DNA from: Agarophyton chilense
Taxonomy: Eukaryota; Rhodophyta; Florideophyceae; Gracilariales; Gracilariaceae
DNA: 64,000 nucleotides
Assembly (NCBI GenBank): GCA_030374765.1
Contig: JARGXX010000092.1
Coordinates: forward strand, 186,001-250,000
Reading direction: 5' to 3'
Shown here: positions 27,495 to 40,209 of the stretch, piece after piece
How the letters are laid out: every line of letters starts with the position of its first letter
Numbering within the stretch: the first letter of the stretch is position 1
Made by a program: the position numbers and the translations under genes
Notes under the pieces: model-generated
The model's database searches: none
What the model was told of the DNA's origin: nothing
The model's input: the letters and a program-made list of their open reading frames with translations, nothing else

Positions 27495-27940
27495 TGTGAA
27501 GGAGCGGTGATAGCGGTTGAGCTTTGTAAGCCGCCGGGCCCTGAAGGATCCTGCAGACGACACGTGGACAGGGTCGACCTCAGGTGGACTGATGTGGATT
27601 ATTAATTTATTTTAATTAGTGTAATATATTAGCACTACAGTTCCAGGGAGATCCCAGCGCCTAGCCAGTACTATTTATTTGGCTCGAATGATGCTTCTCC
27701 CTTAGAGTAAGGTAGGCACCGTTAGGATACAAAATAACCCCTTTGGTATATTTGTTCCACCTTTTGGTCTTCAAGGCATCATTTCCGTAGCTCCAACCTC
27801 TAGGATTACGCAGTAAACGCCAGCCCATTGCACCAAGTACTCTGAGAGTGCCGCCGTCAATGATTCGAACATTAGGACACGCCCTACTACGCTACCACCG
27901 GTCGAGACCCGCACGCTGACCCACCCGTCACTGCGTTATG
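27495..27940 (+). repeat. 5' LTR of element 3
   Basis: It begins TGTGAAGGAGCGG and aligns with 37318-37763. It holds an AT-rich core (ATTATTAATTTATTTTAATTAG) about 95 bp in. On the minus strand near 27850-27915 is a tRNA-like stretch with an A-box-like TAGCGTAGTAGG and a T-arm-like AATG-TTCGAAT-CATT. The terminal CA seen in the 3' copy reads TG here. A primer-site-like GTCTCGCGACTTAGAATCC follows at 27946. Confidence 0.85.
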
Positions 27941-28065
27941 TTTTAGTCTCGCGACTTAGAATCCTCTAAGAATAATTGAACGGACCACTGGAACGAAGAA
28001 TTATCCGGATTCTAACTTTTGGTTTAATTCTCCAACAAATCAGAAGTTCAAAAGCAACCGCCATT

Positions 28066-29733
28066 ATGGATGCAGGAAACACACCCAACCGACCAGACCA
28101 TAGGACTCCTACGGGAGAACGAAGTGCGACTACAACGCCGGCGATATCGCCTGACGCTCAGGTTGATACCGCTAGCGACTGCAGGAGCACGAGAAGCCAG
28201 CCGCAAGAAGTACTGACCCCCCTGGATATCCTTCAAAGGATTCGTCGAGAACCCACGGTGGGAGTCCGTTACCGAGAATGTCTCACCAGAGCCATCGCTA
28301 GGCCAGGGACACCACAAGGAGAAACTCACCAGACCGAAGGAATTAGAGAAAACATGCCCGCAGGGCTTGCCGACCTTCTCTGGCCCCCTCTCCGTGAGGT
28401 CTGTCCAGCCCATGTGGATTCTAATATGGACGTGTGACTCGCTTCGGCGATCGCTGACCATACGGATTACCTCAACACGCGAATCGTTCCCAATGTTATG
28501 GAGTCTGAATTATTCATAGACTCCCTCCTACAGGCCGTTCAAGGATCAGTCACCTGCCAGGCAGGCAATTTGGTCCCTAGGAACACTCCACCACAAAGTA
28601 ACCATCCGGTCTCCATATAGCAACCCCCTACCGAACCACCAGGGGTGGCGGCATTATCTGCCCCTCGCCGGGAATACCATCAGAAAAACCCCATGGTGGG
28701 ACAATCTAGGAGCAGAAGAGGAGCTTCGCATTTAGATGAGAGACAGGTTGCCAATCAGGAAAATCAAAGGGTCTAACAAGCGAGAAGCAGAAGAAAAGCT
28801 CCGCGTCTAGAAGAGAGACCGCTTGCCTCACCCGACGGATTATATGATGTACAGCGACCTCAGGGCTCCATCGGATTTGATGGAGAGATCAATCCTTTAG
28901 GTCCCTATTCCGCTGGAAAAGAAAGAAGCAATCGCAGTAGAAAGAAGAACAGAAGGAGTAAAAGAAGAGACCATTCTGACACGAGTGATTCCGAATCGGC
29001 CTCGACCCAAACGACCGACTCGGGAGTAGATGAAGCTGCCGTTCGAGGCCTTCGACCACTGACAACCACAAACAAACTTTTCCTGAAGGTTGTAGAATAC
29101 AGGAACTACCGGCCGGCCGACAGGTCCGCGAAATATTGTGGTTCGGTGGCTCGCAGAGTCGCCGAATGGGCCAAACGGATGCACCTAACCATTACGGACA
29201 AGTTCTCAGGTTCCGATTTCATCGCTGTCCTTAGGTTTCTCGGATAGTTCCGTACGGCCTGCGATCACGACGGTGTCCTCGAGGGCACTTTTCTGTGTCT
29301 TTTACAATTCTTCTTTACAGATCAGGCGCGTGACTGAGTGGTTTCGAAGATATCTGGCACAACTGACCTCGTGGATGCTCAAGACTGTGAGCTCCTCAGG
29401 TCATACCCCCAGGTTGTTCATTACTTCTTGGAAACCTACGCCATGGATGACGTCATAATGGATGCCCACCACGAAGTCATCTCCGTTAGCCAAAGCTCCA
29501 ACTTGACCGAATCAGCTTTCGCAGACGACATATGGAAGAAGGCTTACCGATGTAGAAACGTGTTCTCCGAAGAACGGCTTAAATGTCACTTCACCACGGG
29601 ATTGCTCCCTGCCATTCGGAAACATGTCCGCAATTACAACACGGAAAACCCGCAATACTCCTTCCGAAGGCTCTTTATTTATGCCGATGGTTATGGGAAA
29701 CCCTACTGGACCCCAGGCGCAATGCTGATATAA
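28066..29733 (+). pseudogene. gag: gag of element 3, five in-frame stops
   Basis: One frame from an ATG at 28066 (MDAGNTPNRPDHR) to TAA at 29731, about 555 codons, interrupted near 28435 (TGA), 28618 (TAG), 28774 (TAA), 29245 (TAG) and 29335 (TGA). The frame itself never shifts, so decay is by point changes. A serine/arginine-rich middle (KERSNRSRKKNRRSKRR) is followed by a capsid-like part with KKAYRCRNVF, matching HRCRNVFPAYERC of element 1. A damaged zinc knuckle C-FL-C-LSMA-L-PRN-C (His replaced by Leu) lies at about 29974, beyond the stop. Confidence 0.82.
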
Positions 29734-30439
29734 CCAGAGGACACGCAACTCTATTGCGTAAACCCAACCAAGCCCATTTGGTTAGCTCCACGGATTCGGA
29801 CATGGATGCTTCAATCCATTACACCGATTTGGGAGACGTCCTCGCGGTCAATTTCAGTGCTCCTCCGTCCGGGCCTCCACCATGTACCTCTCAGGGTACG
29901 ACAGCGAGCACTATACCACCCACATTAAAGTATTCTCCCTTCCCGCCCCACAAAGACGTTTTTGTTCGATGCCAAAGGGCTTGCTTCCTCTGCCTTTCCA
30001 TGGCCCTACCTCGCAACTGCACGATTTATCTACCTGAGGACGCACGATGAAATCTCCTAGCCCTCAGAGAAGAGAATTACCGGGTGCGAAGATCCGAACG
30101 AATGTTTAACGGGGCACAGCAACGAACCACAGGAACCCCTGGAAGCTCACGCTATGCCACGCCTCCGGATATTCCATTCAAAGCCCCACAGGTCCACGCC
30201 ATTGTAGATCCTCCGGAAGACCCCGTGGAAGAACCCTATCCTCAGGAAGAAACGGAAACCCCATCTGAAGACTCCTAGAGGGACGACCCGAGGCAAATCC
30301 TCCCTCTTGAAGCCCCTGCCTCAACCAAGTGAACGGTCATGAGCCAAAGAGCTCCTCACCTCCCAATACAAACCACCCACAATGAACCACTCTGGATGAA
30401 CCACAATTGGAACACTGTAACGACCCCGTCTGTATCTTG

Positions 30440-32926
30440 AGGAAATAGAACTAAAAAGTTCTAGTAACCGTAGCACTTCGTTCCAACAACTCTCGAGTGA
30501 CCACAGCTGTATTGGACACAGGCGCTGGTCCCAACTTGGTTCATCCTAAGCTGCTCCCACTAGGTTGGAAAGACTTCGTTCAGGCAAGGAAGACCTCAAG
30601 GATTACCGATGCGTAAGGTATACCAGTATACATTAAAGATATAGTACCACTTTACCTCTAGGTAGGATAATTCACAGTTCGCACGTGGTTTCTCGTATGT
30701 CCTAACTTAAGCGCCGAGGCAATCCTAGGGACATCCTTTATCGACGGATACATTAAGGCCATTTATCCAGGCTTTACGAAAGTCGCGTTTTATCGCGCAC
30801 CTTCCATCTCCATGACTGGTTCAACCCCGGGGCCAGAAGCTACCCGCAAACGGGCGGTTATCTCCGAAAACCTGAAGTCCAATAAGGTTCGCCTGTCAAA
30901 GGCCATAACGATACCGCCGATGACCCAAATCGCTGTATCGGGGCATTCCCAGTTCTCAGGTCTCGTAACGATTCAGAACCACCCGAAAACGGTTCTGAAG
31001 CACATTAACTTGATGGCCAATGGAGTAATGGACATCCACCCCAACAGGTCCTTCTTGGTCACAATCAGCAACTTCCGAGATCAACCAGTGCGGTTACCTA
31101 AAAGTACAGTGACTGGTATCAGTCCACCCGTGCCCATGGCCATTATGGAGGCCCAAATGGATAACCTTGCGACGCCAACTCCCGACGAGGACGTCAACTC
31201 TTGGGAGGGGACGGTCGCCATTGGCGAAGAATTCGAATCCTATAGGCCCCAGGTACTTGATCTCCTCAGGGAATACCAGGCCATGTGGTCAGGTAGATTG
31301 GGCACAATCAGAGCCACTACACACCGCATTGACCTTCAGGATGACGCTAGACCACAGTTCCAGCACCCATACCGTACCGGCCTTAAAGGAAGGGAAATAG
31401 TCGCCGACCAGATGGAAAAGATGCGCAAAGCTCCAATCATAGAGCCGGCGCCTCCAAACCAATCTGAATGGGCAAGTCTCCTTGTCCTCGTGGCCAAGAA
31501 AGATGGCTCCGTCAGGTTCTGTGTCGACTACAGGAAGCTGAACGCAGTAACAAAGAGGGACTCATAGCCGATACCCCGCATGGACGACTGTCAGGATTCT
31601 TTAGGCGAAGCTGTCGTATTTACCACACTGGACGCTAACTCGAGATATTGGCGAATCCCTTTGGCCGAAGACGCGAGAGCGCTGACAACCTGTAACACCC
31701 ATGAACGTCTGTTCAGATTTTCTCGCATGCTTTTTGGTTTGAAGAATGCAACAGCCACTTTCCAACGGGTAATTGACATTATACTGTCCAGAGTCAAATG
31801 GAAGTTCGCCCTGGTATATTTGGATGACGTTATGATCTTCTCATGGACCGTAAAGGAACACTTTCGCCACGTTAAGAAGGTGCTAACAATCCTACAGGAC
31901 GCTGGAGTAACACTGAAGCTCCACGAATGCTCTTTCTTCCAGGCCTCAGTGGACTATGTCGATCACGTCGTCCTCCCAGGAAAGCTAAAGGTGGCCACAC
32001 AGACAACGAAAACGATTCGCCAGGCTAAGCCTCCTAGGACCCACACGGAACTACGATCCTTCGTAGGCTTGTGCAACGTTTATCGACGGTTCGTCCAAGG
32101 ATTTTCTAAGATCTCGGCCCCTCTAAACGCGATGCTGAAGAAGGGAACACCTTCGGAGTTCGAAGCCCTTACGGAAGACCAGTACGAAGTATTTCAGACC
32201 CTAAAGGACAAACTGCTGAACCCACCCATATTCACTTCACCAAAGCCCAATAGGCCTTTCGTCCTGGACACAGATGCCTCTGATGTCCAAGTTGGATGTG
32301 CACCGCTACAAGAACAGGAGTCTCCGAAGGACTATCGACCTATTGGCTACTGGAGCAGAACGCTCACCAGCGCGGAGCGTAACTACAGTACGACCGAAAA
32401 GGAATGTCCAGCCATCGTATGGTCCGTATTCACATTCCGTCCGAACCTCGAGGGAACCAGATTTACCATTAGGACAGGCCATGACTCACTCCGCTCGCTA
32501 CTCAATATGACCGATGCATCGAGTCGCCTCCCTAGATGGCGCCTCAGGCTGTCAGAATAAGACTACGAGCTAACCTATAGGCCAGGCATCAAGCAACAGG
32601 CAGCAGATGCCATGTCGCGAATCACTACCGACGGAACTGATGACACTCCATTGGACGACCTAATTCCTACCCCCTTTACAGACGATAGACCTCAGAACTA
32701 TACGGAAACAGATGACCTTATGGGTAAGGTGCTATCGGAGGATCCTGAGGTAAAGGAGAACGAAGTATACCTATTGCACTGGGAAACAGTACCGCCCAAT
32801 TCGGCACCACCTCAGGTTAACGCGATAGCCACTGAGGAAAAAGAACTCCTTCCTATAACTATTGAGGAACTTCTACAGGCGCGCAGGTTGAAGACGAGTA
32901 CTGCAAGGAAAAATTCCAATTGGTAA
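30440..32926 (+). pseudogene. pol: Protease, RT and RNase H of element 3, broken
   Basis: One frame with point stops. The protease active site LDTGAGPNLVH is intact at about 30510-30545, with an I-L-G-T-S-F block near 30720. RT has FCVDYRKLNAVTK, then a stop at 31566 where the family has Tyr (TAC to TAG), then PIPRMDD, LDANSRYW and the catalytic VYLDDVMIF (intact). RNase H has VLDTDASDVQVG. Another stop at about 32558 again replaces an aromatic codon, in LRLSE-stop-DYELTY. The element is dead but informative for comparison with element 1. Confidence 0.88.
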
Positions 32927-32939
32927 AAACCCCAGATGC

Positions 32940-34142
32940 ATGTTCGACTTTGACCGATTAGGACAACTATGTCGCCGCTCACCGCTGGATGGCGCACTCC
33001 AACGGATAATACCAACTTCGCAAAGGGCGCGATTCCTATACCTCGCCCATTTCCCTCGCTTGGCTGGTCACCCTGCAGGCCGACGAATGTACCAGACCCT
33101 AGGGAAGTTCTTCTACTGGCCTCTAATGGCGCAGGACCGATGGCAACCCGCACGGAACTGCACATCGTGCGCACAGATCCGAGGGTCTCGCGCCACCCAT
33201 CAGGCCAAACTGAAGCTCTTCCCCGCCGCAGGTCCAATGGAATTTGTCGCAATGGATATACTTGGGCCTTTGCCTAAGTCGTCTCATGGGAAGCGGTTTG
33301 TTTTGTTTATAACTGATAGGTTTACCAAATTTACCCGAGCCCTACCCTTAGGAAAGACAGCGGCCACGGATGTCGCCACGGCCTTCTTGTCTCACTGGGT
33401 ATATCTATATGTCATGCCACTGTATCTCCTTACGGATAACGGCAGCCAGTCTGTATCCAAATTCTTCTCGCATGTCTGTGCTACCTTAGGTATCAAACAT
33501 GTGAACACCACGGCATACCATCCGCAAACCAATAGCCAAGCGGAAAGCTTCGCACCCTTCTGGACCGATTGGCGCACTAGGTTTCGGAGCACCAATTGGA
33601 CTGAGACGAACACGTTGAGCCACTGGTTTATGCCTACAACACGCAGGTGCACGCTTCCACAGGGACAACGCCTTTCGACTTAACGCTAACGGGAGCGCCG
33701 CCGCCGATAGCTGTTGACCTTCAGAAGTCTATCATACCCCAGGACATAACCGAAGTGATGACTCCTACCCAGGCGGAGGGCTACTCGCGCCGACGCATTG
33801 ACCGCATTCTCCAATCGGCTAGAACTGTAATAACCAAAGCCCAACGGCGCTACGAGTTCAATTTCGACAAAGGCGTTTGGAACACACCGACCTTTGGGAA
33901 GGAGACCTTGTTTACCTGGACTGGCCACCAAAGAACAGTGAGAAACTCTAGGACACTACGCGGAAGCTCTTACCCCGCTCTACGGGACCATACAAAGTCC
34001 TTAAGGCCAATGAACACACCATCACGTTACTCATTGACGGCCTACAGGACACCGTATTAATTGACCGCGTGACACGAGCTCCCAGTTCCTCCGGACCACC
34101 AGAGTCCCAGACCTCTGGCCCAACGGAAGCACCCCGACCTTA
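32940..34142 (+). pseudogene. pol: Integrase of element 3, frameshifted
   Basis: The first frame (32940-33683) carries the zinc-binding region (H...H near YLAHFPRLAGHPAG, then CTSC), the catalytic D in VAMDILGPL and D in LLTDNGSQ, and the third block near YHPQTNSQAESF. A frame change near 33630 moves the rest to another frame (STGTTPFDLTL), and another lies near 33920. The end reads L-I-D-R-V-T-R-A-P, the homologue of the TGA-carrying D-R-I-T-stop-A-P of element 1. Confidence 0.82.
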
Positions 34143-34295
34143 GGTCGACGATCAAATCTCCACACCCCCTATGGCAGTTCCCGAGGACTCGACTAGCCCC
34201 ACAGCCACGATGGTCAATGCCAACTGCTATGACCCATCGCTCCCAACTGATTCCGATGGATAAGCCACTCTGGACCACACTCTCCTTCCGGAAGA

Positions 34296-34476
34296 TGAAC
34301 ATCAACCGGAATTTGTCACTGAGCGCATCATCTCCGCCGGTCGGGGAGAAGATGGGACTACGCGCTATCGCGCCCGTTGATTCGGCTACACACCTGAGGA
34401 AGATATTTGGCAAAAGCCTCAAATCATTCCGGCTAATTTTATCGCCCGCTATTGGCGCAGAATCAGCCTCTCTGAG
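34296..34476 (+). pseudogene. Chromodomain relic of element 3
   Basis: It reads EFVTERIISAG, then RYRAR, a TGA, FGYTPEEDIW and I-A-R-Y-W. It aligns with EFVIDRIV, YQVRW-YGFSPDEDTV of element 1. The TGA sits exactly on the conserved Trp (TGG to TGA). About 160 nt separate it from the end of integrase, much less than in element 1. Confidence 0.7.
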
Positions 34477-34826
34477 CGCGGCCTTCAGGAGGGGGCAACC
34501 ATTGGTTCAAGTAATCCAACCATTGGTCTGAAAAATTCCATAACGCCTCCCAAACCACCTCCCGACACGACTGTTCGGCGGAGCACGACGGTTCGTCGTA
34601 GCTCCTGCATCAGGGAACCAAGTCAGTCCTTCGGAGACACATGAAGAAGACCCGAGACGCTCTCAAGATGGGACGCCGCCCCGGGGCACGCACATTCGCG
34701 ATACAAGCAAGACCTTGGGAAAGCACAAGCACTAGTTTATTTAACTTATACAAGTAACTGACAGAGGCCTGACAGCCCTCGGTATGACCTAAAGGTTCGC
34801 GGAAGCGCTCAGAATACCAACCGGAC

Positions 34827-36904
34827 TCACTGGGGCGGCGCAGGAGTAACTCTGTCGTCCCCATTTGAACCTGAAGGAGCGAAACCGGGACTAGGGTCAT
34901 CCGAGGAGCCAACTGGTCCACCTGAACCAGCCTCAGCGAGCCGAGCACGCTTCTTCGGCGGAGATTCAACTGGGGAACTATTGTCACTATTTGAAACCTC
35001 CGGGTCACTCAAAGTGAAACCATACGGGGCATCCAAGTCGGCAGTAACCCTCTGTGACATCACTTGCGCATTCTGCTGCAGGATATTGACCATGGCGGTC
35101 TTCAGGTCCTGAACCTGTTGGACAACCGCGGCGCACGAGCCGAGCGACGCGCCCAGTAGCATGCTTCCCTCAGGACTGTCGCAATGTCTATCGAGGCCGT
35201 AATAACAACAGTACGGCAGACATGACGGAGATCCGTAGCTGCCGAAGTGACCGAAGCAGGAAAGTGTATCAACGGAGAGAACGGAGCGATGACGACGCCC
35301 CTGGTGGACGTTTGAGCAAGTGCCTCCCCTACAGGACTGTCGGTTTCGACAGTAACCTCGCCAGAAGGAATATTCACTTGGGCGACAGGCTGGTCATACG
35401 AGAGCTCATCCATAGGAGTAGCGCCCGGAGGAGCCGGAGAAGGGGAAGCAGTCGGCAACACCATAGCGGACTCGACAGGAGGATGAACGCCCTCCAAGGG
35501 TGGGACAGAGAGATCTTTACCGAAGGATTCTCCGTCGGATATACCAGCAGGAACCAACGGCGTGGCTTCCACATCAGACTCGAAGCACAGAGAACCGAAA
35601 CCAATGGCCTTCGGATAATATTCGGGCCCATGACGCCTCGGAATGTTCGATGGTTGATTCCTCAAAGGCTTGGCGAGATAGACACAAGCGTTTTCCCGAC
35701 CCTGAGAATGCAGCGGAACCGGAGTGAATGCTGTATCCCAGTCATACCAAAGGAACCGAGGAGTCTTGCCCCACTCCACCTGTATGACATGATCCAAAAG
35801 AGCCTCAGTCTCCTCGACTTCGAACGTAGTCCCACGGACGATATTCTGGATGCCCAGGTTCCTTCGGAAGGGGATCATGATATCTGGGCGCGGGATTAGG
35901 CGACCTAGAGGACCGGGTATGTTCTCATTGTACCACACCCTCCAATCCTCAGAACGGACATTCCCACGAATTACGTACTTCGCAGTACCCAGAAAGGCCA
36001 AAAGGGACATCACGCCGAACTCAACGAAGAATACTTGCCCAGACAGCCACAACCTTTGGTCATTGTCAGCTCCCATGGGTTCGGACGAGTAGTACGCCAC
36101 CATGGACGGCGTGGGAACCAGAAGAAGCGGCGAGAAACGCCAATACATGGTCCATTGGTTCTCATTCTCGTGGGGAAGTGAAAGATATAACGGAAGACGT
36201 TTGTCTGCGCTCATGTCGTGGACCTCTACTTGGTGCCAACAAAAGAAGAATCCCAGGGGTTGACGCAGACGACCATCGGGCTCGTGCATCTCGTTCCAAT
36301 AGACATAGTCGTATATCCAGAATAAGTGGACGTACGGTGGCCGGAAGCACATAAGTGCCAAGAGGTTGCGACCAGCCAGAGGAAAGCGCACATGAGGCGA
36401 GATGAATACCGTGTATAGGTCCAAAAGGAGTTTGTTCACCCTGAACTGGTATTAGGCTTCCTCCTCGCAGCGGACGTATGCACTGTCCGCTTGGACGAGG
36501 GTGCGACATCGCGTCGCCGAACGCGGATCCAAAGGACAATGCAACCATCGTATATACCGCAAGACGCTGCGCGCCTTCTTTCTACCCCTCCGTAAATCTG
36601 TTATTTTGGCAAACCTTCGGGCGTTAAGATACATATGGCAAAAATTTTGGTATTCTCCCACAGAGGACGGAAGAATGGCATGACGCACTGCCCGTGGGTT
36701 CCGTCCGATGGTATGTTCATAACGGTCCCCAGGACGTTCGTAGGCCACTTCGTATCCTGAGGAGCTCCCCGCTTGGTTGATCGAAGCCATGCTGTCGTTG
36801 CTCACAGGCTGGTCCGCCGGGAAGTGAAAAGGACGACCAACGGAAGCGATAAAGTCCGGAGGGAGAACTGCATATCCAATGGGCTTATAAAGCGACTTCG
36901 ACAT
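34827..36904 (-). pseudogene. Antisense ORF of element 3, counterpart of that in element 1
   Basis: From the ATG at 36902-36904 the frame runs to a TAA at 36452-36454 and then on, in the same frame, to 35102, about 600 codons with one stop. A further minus-strand frame (35162 to 34827) adds a coiled-coil-like segment (VVQQVQDLKTAMVNILQQNA) and a nuclear-localisation-like PPKKRARL, possibly the displaced C-terminus. Ordered landmarks match element 1: GFFFCWHQVEV, AYYSSEPM, DWRVWYNENI, IPRPDIM, LLDHVIQVEW. It is rich in Trp, Tyr and Phe in the middle and has an acidic, Pro-rich C-terminal third. No known domain was recognised. It occupies the same position, between chromodomain and polypurine tract. 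Confidence 0.65.
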
Positions 36905-37300
36905 CGCGCGCAACCAACGAAAAAAAGTACCACGATGGGAAGGCCAGGTGACGGAATCGACCCGAATGGGCTGACAGACATGAACCACGGTGGACGAAGC
37001 GCGGAGGGTCGCAAAAGAGAGAACGGAGACTAAAGAAGAAGCCAATGGACCGTCTCGGCAACGCGACGCAAGGAACGCCCCGTCGATGCCCCTATGGTCA
37101 GCGCTCACGGCGCGTGGGAGTTTCAATCCTTAGGCAAATTCACTCCCCTTCGGAGCCAATGGTCAGCTCACGCTTCCCCGCATAGCTGCAGGCAATGACG
37201 ACGCGACGTACCGTCGCGCAAAATGGTACCGGGAGCAACGAAGTTTTCGCGTCCCCTGCGTCAAGCCTGGGCCAATTTGGACTTCGCCGTGACGACCAAA

Positions 37301-37317
37301 TTTTAAGGAGGGAGATA
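37301..37317 (+). other. Polypurine tract of element 3
   Basis: TTTTAAGGAGGGAGATA directly precedes the 3' LTR and closely matches the tract of element 1. Confidence 0.82.
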
Positions 37318-37763
37318 TGTGCAGGAGCGGTCATAGCGGTAGAGCCCTGTAAGCCGCCGGGCCCTGAAGGATCCTGCAGACGACACGTGGACAGGGTCGA
37401 CCTCAGGTGGACTGATCTAGATTATTAATTTATTTTAATTAGTGTAATAGATTAGCATTACAGTTCCAGGGAGATCCCAGCGCCTAGCCAGTACTATTTA
37501 TTTGGCTCGAGTGACGCTTCTCCTTTAGAGTAAGATAGGCACCGTTAGGATACAAAATAACCCCTTTGGTATATTTGTTTCACCCTTTGGTCTTCAATCC
37601 ATTATTTCCGTAGCTCCAACCTCTAGGATTACGCATTAAACGCCAGCCCATTGCACCAAGTACTATGAGAGTGGCGCCGTCAATGATTCGAACATTAGGA
37701 CCCGCTCTACTACGCTACCACCGGTCGAGACCCGTACGCTGACCCACCCGTTATTGCGTTACA
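37318..37763 (+). repeat. 3' LTR of element 3
   Basis: 446 bp, TGTGCAGG to GCGTTACA. It has about two dozen substitutions relative to 27495-27940 and no indel that I could find, giving an older age than element 1. Confidence 0.87.
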
Positions 37764-40200
37764 CGTTTTATGCATTAACCCTCAGAATGACTCGGTTCTC
37801 AACTTACTGTAAACGCCATCACTGACCTCTATGTGAACAGGAAATCTATGCACCTTCTATGTTTGAATACTGCGACACCATGGCTTGAAGTGGGTGACCT
37901 CCCTCCAAACCCCAACAACAATTGTAAACATCTTTACAGCTATTGACCCCCCAATACGTTGTGAACAAATCTGGAATCTAATAATGATATCTCGCACTTG
38001 GAGCAAAAGAAATAGTCCAGTGCGTTTTTCAAACACACCATTCAATTTTCTCGTTCTTTGGACAATATTGATGACGACCCTACGCCTACACCTCGTAAAT
38101 CTTCGCGACACACTCGGATAGTAGACGGGAAACTTCACTCGACGCAGCGACAGAGAGAAAGCACCGAAGGTGACAGCTCTAATAAGAACCTCGTATATCA
38201 CAGCCCGGTTGGCCCGCACCACCCTGCCCAAATCTACGTTACAAGGCTAAGACTAAGCGTCAATGACTTGAATACTGCAAGGACTTTAACGAAGAATATG
38301 ATCGTGAAATAAAGTCCGCATTTGTAGCACGAAAAGCTCTGGACGTTCCTTATAATTCAACCCGTAGTTAGAAAACCAAATCAAAACCACGAAATACTAT
38401 CTCATAAAACAAAGATACTGTGAATCGATTGCGCCTTGCTTTAACCATGAAGAAATCTTATTCATATACATTATTATACTTGATCAGCCGAACCGATAGG
38501 ATAATTTATCACGAAGTAGCGGTGGGAACTCATAAGTGCGACATATGGTCAATATGATGATATGACGCGTCGTTTCGCATAGCATGTCTAGAGGCAGGAT
38601 ATATTTGTGTAATACATGGTGGTACAAGTCGAGTGGCTTACCACAGCGCACGCATTTGCGATCCTTCTTAGAGTAATTTCATACAGACAACAGCACATTG
38701 TGGCGATCCACATGTCAAGTTTTACTACCGTGTACATCTAAAAGTTCACTGAGGACCATTCCCGTACAGTGTTTTGGTGAAGTGGCTTCCCACTCGGTAC
38801 TTATTACGTATACCTTACGCACTCATCGTGGTGAAAAAAATATAAGATTCCACAGGTGAGCGCCGACTCCATTTAAAGGAGAAAACATCGGTATCGTGAC
38901 TTTTCTGTTACTCGCCTAGAAGTTCTTTACTAGAGAGCCAGGCAGGTTATGATAGAGAGAAAGCCCACAATTACTTCTTGAGCCGCTTCAATTACCATGT
39001 TTTATCCGCCTCATACAGAGTACTGTTCACCCTTACTGCCGAGCAGTGGCCCTTGAAATCAACTCTTAGCTCCCCTTTTTTGTAGCTCTACAACCTCTTT
39101 TTCATTCGCCACAAGCACCACATCGGCAGTCCGACCTCTGTCACAGGTGTCTGCTCTTGCAGAAAAATTGGATACTACATCATGTCTCATAACCGTCTCA
39201 TATGGTCGAAACTCACATGAAGGCACAGAAATGTACGACGACGGCAGTGATGACAACATTGTGTCGCCAAATCTCGTCTAGAAGGGGGCCCTCGATAAAA
39301 TCGGGAATTTATCAGCCATGAAGTCTACTCATCTCTTGGTAGCTCTGCAATCGGGCACCAAACTGCAAAGCTTGGCCTTCTCACGAGCGTGGACAGCAAC
39401 GCGTCTAGTCCTACAGCTCTAATCCGATAGTTTGGCTCTGGAACACATCAGTTATTTGGTCGCCGAAAATGACCGTTCCTGTGAATAATTTCTCACCGAG
39501 CGCCCTGTACTGCACCATCTTTGAGCCAACTCCGAGACGAAACTCGACAAAAATTGTTTCTCATTCAACGGTGCCGACTGCTCGAAAGATGGAAACGTCA
39601 CTGTCGACTCCGATGAAAACTACTACTTCCGGCCAACTCATCAACACTCCTGATGAGCTCCAAAACACGCACAATGTCGCAAAGTAACACATTAATGGCC
39701 TTGGAGGCGTAATTGGGTATCCAAAATGAAGAAGGAAAGGATGAATCTCGGAGCGATGACACAGCTATGAGCATCATCTATCGTTTCCTGTTTTTAGACG
39801 ATGAGGAAAAGGTGCCGTTGGGTTTTGTTCGAATTGGAAAATTCGAAGTAGAGTAGAAGGTCCTCGAAGGTTTGAAAAAGGAAAGGGAGCTGGATCACAA
39901 CGGACGGAATAAAGACATGGTTTTTGCGGACAAACGTGATGGCGTTGAAGAAGACCAGAACCATTTCGATGCATGCTTAAACATACCAGTGATTGCGTAC
40001 TTTCATTTCCTATATTTGGACGCTCCTGGTCACGTTGTTATGAAAGAAGTTCATTAAATTGCTGACTATATCGGTTATTACCTGTACATTAGATCTTCTA
40101 TCTTCATTGGGGATAAGCAGCAGAGAAGTACAATTCGAACCAATCGACTGTTATTACTTCTCTCTCACCATGTAGACAGTCAGTTCTACAGCAAATAGGG
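37764..40200. other. AT-rich decayed sequence without a gene
   Basis: About 2.4 kb with frames below 130 codons and no motif. The stretch 39,460-40,060 holds short frames just upstream of the MULE relic and could be its worn N-terminal part, but nothing can be aligned by eye. Confidence 0.5.
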
Positions 40201-40209
40201 GGGGAGGGG

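Larger units (their letters stand above)
27495..37763 (+). mobile_element. Element 3: older chromodomain Ty3/gypsy element with antisense ORF, decayed
   Basis: Two 446-bp LTRs (about two dozen differences by eye) bound gag, protease-RT-RNase H, integrase, a chromodomain relic, an antisense ORF and a polypurine tract. The order is the same as in element 1. All sense genes have stops or frameshifts. No target duplication can be seen: the left flank is GGTGG, and the right flank does not match. Confidence 0.88.

Noticed and set aside
27490..37768. Target-site duplication for element 3
   Set aside because: Left flank GGTGG and right flank CGTTT do not match; the site has probably been rearranged, since element 2 does not resume on the right side.
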